A stretch of DNA of 64,000 nt, taken from the NCBI GenBank assembly GCA_016705545.1, contig JADIYA010000001.1, forward strand, positions 986,065-1,050,064, given 5' to 3'. The translations under genes and the position numbers were made by a program. The notes under the pieces were generated by a model, which saw nothing but the letters and a program-made list of their open reading frames with translations, ran no database searches and was not told where the DNA came from. This stretch comes from Flavobacteriales bacterium. GTDB lineage: Bacteria; Bacteroidota; Bacteroidia; Flavobacteriales_F; PHOS-HE28. How positions within the stretch are numbered: position 1 is the stretch's first letter; each line of letters starts with the position of its first letter. Shown one piece after another: positions 62,212 through 64,000 of the stretch.

Positions 62212-63529
62212 GCGCCCGGGAGAACGTCGCCGCCAACCTCGATCGGCCCCTTTTGGGGATGTACCTCGCCCTGCTCTTCATGGGCTGGGCCAACATCTAC
62301 AGCGCCGCCTACGACCCCGACCACGCCAGCATCTTCGATCAGAGCAAGGAATACGGCAAGCAAGCCGTGTGGATGGGCATCAGCCTCACCCTCGGCGCGG
62401 CCATCCTGCTCGTGCGCGGCCACATCTTCCGCGATTGGGCCAATGGCATCTACGCCTTCGTGCTGCTCCTCGCCCTGGTGCTCGTCATCGGCAAAGAGGT
62501 CAACGGCGCCAAGGCCTGGTTCGGCGTGGGCAGCTTCGGCATCCAGCCGGCCGAGTTCGCCAAGTACGCCACAGCGCTCGCCCTCACGCGCTACCTCAGC
62601 GGCCTCAAGGCCCTCATCGACCTGCGCTCGCGCGTCATCAGCGCCTCATCATCCTCGCGCCTGTGATGCTCATCATGCTGCAGCCCGATACCGGCACCGC
62701 CCTCGTCTCCGGCGCCTTCATCCTCGTGCTCTACCGCGAAGGCCTTTCCGGCAACGTGCTGCTGCTCGCCATCCTCGCGGCCTTCCTCTCCATCCTCTCA
62801 CTCATCCTCAAAGAGAGCAGCTTCGACTTGCCCTTCACCGATCGCGTGCTCACCGGCCCGCAATTCTCTGGGGCTTATCGCTGGTGATCGCCCCCTTTGC
62901 GGGCATGGGTGGCTCATGGCGCAACATGGTCTTGAAGCGGCTGCGAAAGCGCATGTACACCTACATCGTCATCGGCGTCCTGGCCTCAGCCGCCTTCATC
63001 GGCAGCGTCGATTACGCCTTCGAGAAGGTGCTGGCCCAGCACCAGCGCGACCGCATCCTCGTCATGCTCGGCCAGATGGAGGACCCCCAGGGCCTCGGCT
63101 ACAACGTCAAGCAGAGCCAGACCGCCATCGGCAGCGGCGGCTTCAGCGGCAAGGGCTACCTCGAGGGCACCCTCACCAAATTCAAGTACGTGCCCATGCA
63201 GAGCACGGACTTCATCTCTTCTGCACCGTGGGCGAGGAGTGGGGCTTCCTCGGCACCGCCACCGTCGTCATCCTGCTCACCGTCCTCATCCTGCGCATCA
63301 TCCAGATCAGCGATCGCCAGCGCTCCCGCTTCACCCGCATCTACGCCTACTGCGTCGCCAGCATCTTCTTCCTCCACCTCATGATCAACGTGGGCATGAC
63401 CATCGGCCTCGCGCCCGTCATCGGCATCCCGCTGCCCTTCTTCAGCTACGGCGGCAGCACGGTCGCCTTCACCATCCTGGTCGCACCTTGGTGCGGCTCG
63501 ATGCGGAGCGGCTGAGCCAGTTGAGGTAA
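62208..63529 (+). pseudogene. rodA: RodA glycosyltransferase gene with four -1 frameshifts
   Basis: The SEDS-family peptidoglycan polymerase that works with PBP2. The fragments together give about 441 residues: SARENVAANLDRPLLGMYLALLF, GKEVNGAKAWFGVGSFGIQPAEFAK, LIILAPVMLIMLQPDTGTALVSG, then GYNVKQSQTAIGSGGFSGKGYLEGTLTKF, GEEWGFLGTATVVILLTV and PLPFFSYGGSTVAF. The Asp in QPDTGTALV is the known catalytic aspartate region. The frame is lost at about 62624-62642, 62851-62868, 63211-63222 and 63480-63490. Each time one base appears to be missing; restoring four bases gives exactly 442 codons. Because all lesions are of the same kind, sequence error is the simplest explanation. Confidence 0.85.
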
Positions 63530-63563
63530 TGCAACAACTGCCTTGATCGCGCGTTCGGCAGCC

Positions 63564-64000
63564 ATGCCATTCCGCTTGTCGAGTTCTTCAGCGGCGATGG
63601 CCCTTTCGCTGGTGGGCTCGGGCCAATGGAGCCTTGGCGGTGGCGCAGCGCTGCACGCGGAGCGCATCGAGCGAGCGGTGTACTTCGGCCCCATCGCCCG
63701 TGCAGAGTTCCGGATCAGCGAGCGCTGGAGCACGCGTGCCTCCGGTTTCTGGGCGGTGCCGAAGAGGAGCGAGGTGGATTGGACCAGTAACGACCGAGGT
63801 TCTCTTGCCTCCGGAATCCCTCCGCATACACGATTCGAGAGCAGTCTCCTGCGCACCATTTCCGCAGTTGATTTTGGCTGCGCAATGCGGCTGGGAAAGG
63901 TCCAGAGGAACTTGCGCAAGGGGTATGCGATTGTAGGCATGGGAGCTTCAATCCAGCGCATGCACACGCGCAGCCGTGGTCAGCGCACGGACCTCACCAC
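63564..64000 (+). CDS. Hypothetical exported/outer-membrane protein, partial at the right edge
   Basis: An open reading frame without stop to the end of the window, 145 complete codons from the ATG at 63564. The start MPFRLSSSSAAMALSLVG is weakly signal-like. The following GGGAALHAERIERAVYFGP and AEFRISERWSTRASGFWAV read like strands of an outer-membrane barrel. The final part (FGCAMRLGKVQRNLRKGYAIVG) is similar. It begins 34 bases after the rodA stop. The family is not recognised and the frame may be affected by the same kind of errors as rodA. Confidence 0.5.
   Translation, partial: MPFRLSSSSAAMALSLVGSGQWSLGGGAALHAERIERAVYFGPIARAEFRISERWSTRASGFWAVPKRSEVDWTSNDRGSLASGIPPHTRFESSLLRTISAVDFGCAMRLGKVQRNLRKGYAIVGMGASIQRMHTRSRGQRTDLT

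Noticed and set aside
60210..62423. Minus-strand frame of 737 codons opposite mreD, mrdA and rodA
   Set aside because: Antisense shadow without recognisable features.
60171..62666. A single frame joining PBP2 to the first part of RodA, which looks like a fusion protein
   Set aside because: The join exists only because one extra base breaks mrdA. The conserved end of PBP2 and the separate rodA start are present in the expected frames.
62624..63490. Programmed frameshifting in rodA
   Set aside because: Four separate shifts would be needed and none lies at a typical slippery heptamer. No such mechanism is known for this family, so sequence error is simpler.
63446..63967. Minus-strand frame at the right edge
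   Set aside because: It runs antisense through the end of rodA. The plus-strand frame from 63564 is more protein-like and stays open to the edge.

Overview
This window is a gene-dense, G+C-rich (by eye a little above 60%) piece of a bacterial chromosome, most likely from the order Flavobacteriales (Bacteroidota). Four things point there. It encodes the gliding/type IX secretion lipoprotein GldH. It has several large secreted proteins with type IX (T9SS) C-terminal sorting domains. The order polIII-delta-prime, ricT, gldH, PBP1A is a Bacteroidota arrangement. Start codons are repeatedly preceded by the Bacteroidota -7 promoter element TAnnTTTG (here often TAnnTTCG) instead of a Shine-Dalgarno site. 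I see no tRNA, rRNA, CRISPR array, prophage or insertion sequence, and no stretch longer than about 190 bases without a gene.

Layout. 1-2.8 kb (minus): start of a DUF177/YceD gene, pdxA, leucyl aminopeptidase. 2.9-6.1 kb (plus): a T9SS-exported surface protein coupled to riboflavin synthase. 6.1-9.7 kb: divergent NIT-domain histidine kinase and acyl-CoA carboxylase beta subunit. 9.8-13.2 kb (plus): a lipoprotein, then a TPR sensor kinase and its LuxR-type response regulator. 13.3-17.5 kb (minus): two exported unknown proteins and DNA polymerase I. 17.6-22.6 kb (plus): a diheme cytochrome lipoprotein and two large exported proteins. 22.6-30.8 kb (minus): M28 peptidase, cysS, PBP1A, gldH, ricT, holB. 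30.8-36.4 kb: pgk, a CvpA protein, small unknowns, cyclophilin, pheS and a FAD reductase. 36.4-40.1 kb: a methyltransferase and a 919-residue PLP decarboxylase-like enzyme.

40.2-50.6 kb (minus) is the most accessory-looking part. It holds a tandem array of three M43 metalloproteases of almost equal length (685, 688 and 686 codons), all with PKD and T9SS domains, followed by a long beta-propeller/diheme cytochrome protein with a duplicated dockerin-like tail. 50.7-55.4 kb (minus): aldehyde dehydrogenase, a C45-type autoproteolytic acyltransferase paired with an ATP-grasp enzyme, and a YqaA-like membrane protein. 55.5-63.5 kb (plus): an outer-membrane protein, purH, and the cell-shape set mreB-mreC-mreD-mrdA-rodA. 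An open reading frame of exported type runs off the right edge.

Several genes are interrupted. The middle protease has one in-frame amber codon. The propeller/cytochrome gene has three +1 shifts within about 190 bases. The outer-membrane protein and mrdA each have one +1 shift, and rodA has four -1 shifts. Reading continues cleanly on both sides of each lesion, and mrdA and rodA are normally indispensable. Local sequence error is therefore at least as likely as real decay.

The most promising candidates for something undescribed are the ATP-grasp/C45 acyltransferase pair, the protease array beside the cytochrome-propeller, and the promoter architecture, in which the -7 element lies only 4-7 bases from many start codons.
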